Origin: Oxydemutator sp963693105
GTDB lineage: Bacteria > Pseudomonadota > Gammaproteobacteria > Poriferisulfidales > Oxydemutatoraceae
NCBI GenBank assembly: GCA_963693105.1
Contig: OY843752.1
Location: 744,001-808,000, forward strand
Direction of reading: 5' to 3'
DNA: 64,000 nucleotides
Positions 63,033-64,000 of this stretch are shown in pieces. How positions within the stretch are numbered: position 1 is the stretch's first letter; each line of letters opens with the position of its first letter. The notes below the pieces were generated by a model. That model was not told the DNA's origin and searched no databases. It saw nothing but the letters and a program-made list of their open reading frames with translations. The translations under genes were made by a program, and so were the position numbers.

Positions 63033-63590
63033 ATGCTGCAGACAAATGAGGGAAGAGGGACTTTGCCATTGATAAATGAACTTGCGGCGATTTATCTGGG
63101 TGCTGCCAAGGTGAGCCCGGAGGCGGATTCGGAATTCAAGACGTTCCTGAATGAGAATCTCAATCAATTCAAGGATTTCAATGTGATTTACAAGCAGAAC
63201 ACCGCCAATGAGGTGAATGTCGTGGTGCCGGATTATTTGATGCTTGAAAGCCAGGAATTTTTGGTCATGACCAACTCGCAACTGGAAAAAATCTCGGGCG
63301 GTGCGTTCGAGATTGCCGTGTTTTTGGGCGGTCTCGGCGCCGCCTTAGGCGTTGGCACCATTATCACTTCCGCCTCTGGGGCTGCCGTTGTGGGAGTCGT
63401 TGCCACGGGTGTCGGGGGCGTCACCATTGGCTATGGGATTGCTTCTGTTGCCGCTGGTGCGGCCGTAATAGCCGCCGGGGTTATCGCTGGAGGAGCGGTC
63501 CTGGCCGGGGTTGGCGTCGGTGTTGCTGCAGGGCTGGGCGCCTTCAATAGCGGCGGCAGCGGCCCCATCAGTGTCGGGCTTGTCGAGTAA
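63033..63590 (+). CDS. NHLP-type precursor peptide with double-Gly site
   Basis: A 185-residue precursor. Residues 1-90 form a leader: FKTFLNENLNQFKDFNVIYKQNTANEVNVVVP (core FNVIYKQNTANEVNVVVP) resembles the nitrile-hydratase-related NHLP leader pattern, and it ends NSQLEKISGG, a canonical double-glycine site for C39 peptidases. The 95-residue core (91-185) is mostly Gly, Ala, Val and Ile, with no cysteine, few Ser/Thr and a short polar tail (FNSGGSGPISVG). Such a core should insert into membranes. A strong ribosome site (AGGGAGG, 63022-63028) precedes the ATG, and a good terminator follows. No immunity gene is adjacent. The matching exporter is at 42905-50989. Confidence 0.8.
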   Translation: MLQTNEGRGTLPLINELAAIYLGAAKVSPEADSEFKTFLNENLNQFKDFNVIYKQNTANEVNVVVPDYLMLESQEFLVMTNSQLEKISGGAFEIAVFLGGLGAALGVGTIITSASGAAVVGVVATGVGGVTIGYGIASVAAGAAVIAAGVIAGGAVLAGVGVGVAAGLGAFNSGGSGPISVGLVE

Positions 63591-63629
63591 AGCCGCCGGC
63601 GTTTGCTGAACGGCGTCCGGCAAGACTCA

Positions 63630-63674
63630 AGAGGCCGCGCTCCCTCGTTCGGGAGGCGCGGCCTCTTTATTTTA
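63630..63674 (+). terminator. Rho-independent terminator after the precursor gene
   Basis: A G+C-rich stem AGAGGCCGCG-CTCCC (63630-63644) and GGGAGGCGCGGCCTCT (63651-63666) pair over about 15 base pairs with one bulged C and a six-base loop, followed by TTATTTTA. It is 40 bases after the precursor stop and isolates that gene from ftsK. Confidence 0.9.
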
Positions 63675-63745
63675 TGAACCCGGTTTTTATCCGGAACGGG
63701 GCGCGGCGGTTAGAATAGGGCCGGGCGAATTCAAGGGAGACATGT

Positions 63746-64000
63746 TTGGCGCGTAAATTGCCCGGCGGATTATCCAGGCCGGAGATTGGTGAAATCAGTG
63801 CAAGCCTGCGCAAGCGGGTGTGCGAGGCGTGCGCCTTGCTGCTTGCCGGCATCGGGCTGTACCTGGTGTTGATGCTGTTCGGTTACAGTCCGGACGATCC
63901 GTCGTGGGCGAACACCATCCCCGCCGAGGCGGCGCGCAATCCGGGCGGCGTCATCGGCGCACAGCTTGCGCATACGCTGTATTTCATCTTTGGCGGCCCG
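63746..64000 (+). CDS. ftsK: DNA translocase FtsK, N-terminal part (3' end outside window)
   Basis: The first 85 codons of an FtsK-like translocase. The frame starts at TTG 63746 with AAGGGAG (63733-63739) six bases upstream; the nearby ATG (63742) is in another frame and stops after four codons. The peptide reads a polar start, then SLRKRVCEACALLLAGIGLYLVLMLFGYSPDDPSWAN (core LYLVLMLFGYSPDDPSW), the typical first membrane helix and PDDPSW stretch of FtsK, and LAHTLYFIFG, the second helix, at the window edge. FtsK links septum formation with chromosome dimer resolution. Its place after trxB supports the assignment. Confidence 0.9.
   Translation, partial: MARKLPGGLSRPEIGEISASLRKRVCEACALLLAGIGLYLVLMLFGYSPDDPSWANTIPAEAARNPGGVIGAQLAHTLYFIFGGP

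Overview
The window is GC-rich Gram-negative chromosome, almost certainly from a gammaproteobacterium. The support is a full inner-core LPS gene set (hldE, waaF, hldD, waaC, kdkA, waaA), slt, aroC, aat, and a trxB-to-ftsK order like that of enteric genomes. I cannot name the genus. Coding density is very high and no gene-free stretch exceeds 300 bases.

Layout. 1-7413: 3' part of a giant Calx-beta-like repeat surface protein with a GlyGly-CTERM-like tail. 7479-7555: initiator tRNA-fMet. 7755-15160: a small membrane-anchored protein coupled to a 2328-residue SpvB/FG-GAP/RHS protein. 15165-18930 (-): an Fbp-type ferric iron ABC importer behind a promoter carrying a Fur box. 19059-19973: ilvE. 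19966-29283: LPS heptose/Kdo genes, interrupted by an AT-richer type II restriction-modification pair and a decayed duplicate of the next gene's promoter and 5' end. 29293-30973 (-): TolC-like channel and rhodanese. 31038-37731: a low-GC glycosyltransferase-like gene, thiC, a BtuB-like TonB receptor and slt. 37754-39019 (-): metY.

39169-56731 is the most interesting part. A NHLM-type peptide export operon (outer-membrane channel, HlyD-like adaptor, C39-peptidase ABC exporter, second ABC exporter) runs into two tandem SagB-type flavin dehydrogenases, a sulfotransferase and a ChrA-like transporter. Regulatory genes bracket it: an RsbW-like kinase, a response regulator fused to an RsbU/SpoIIE-like phosphatase, a histidine kinase with a phosphonate-binding-like sensor, and an RsbV-like STAS protein. 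No YcaO cyclodehydratase, lanthionine synthetase or radical SAM enzyme is present. A matching precursor (NHLP-like leader, double-Gly site, 95-residue Gly/Ala/Val core without cysteine) lies about 7 kb past the operon, between trxB and ftsK. It has its own promoter with an overlapping inverted repeat and a strong terminator.

The rest is housekeeping: psd, aroC, an MFS transporter, aat, a GNAT-like acyltransferase, trxB and the start of ftsK. My reading is a RiPP-like secreted peptide system whose precursor sits apart from its exporter and tailoring enzymes and which may be controlled by partner switching. The link between precursor and operon is inferred from family pairing, not demonstrated.
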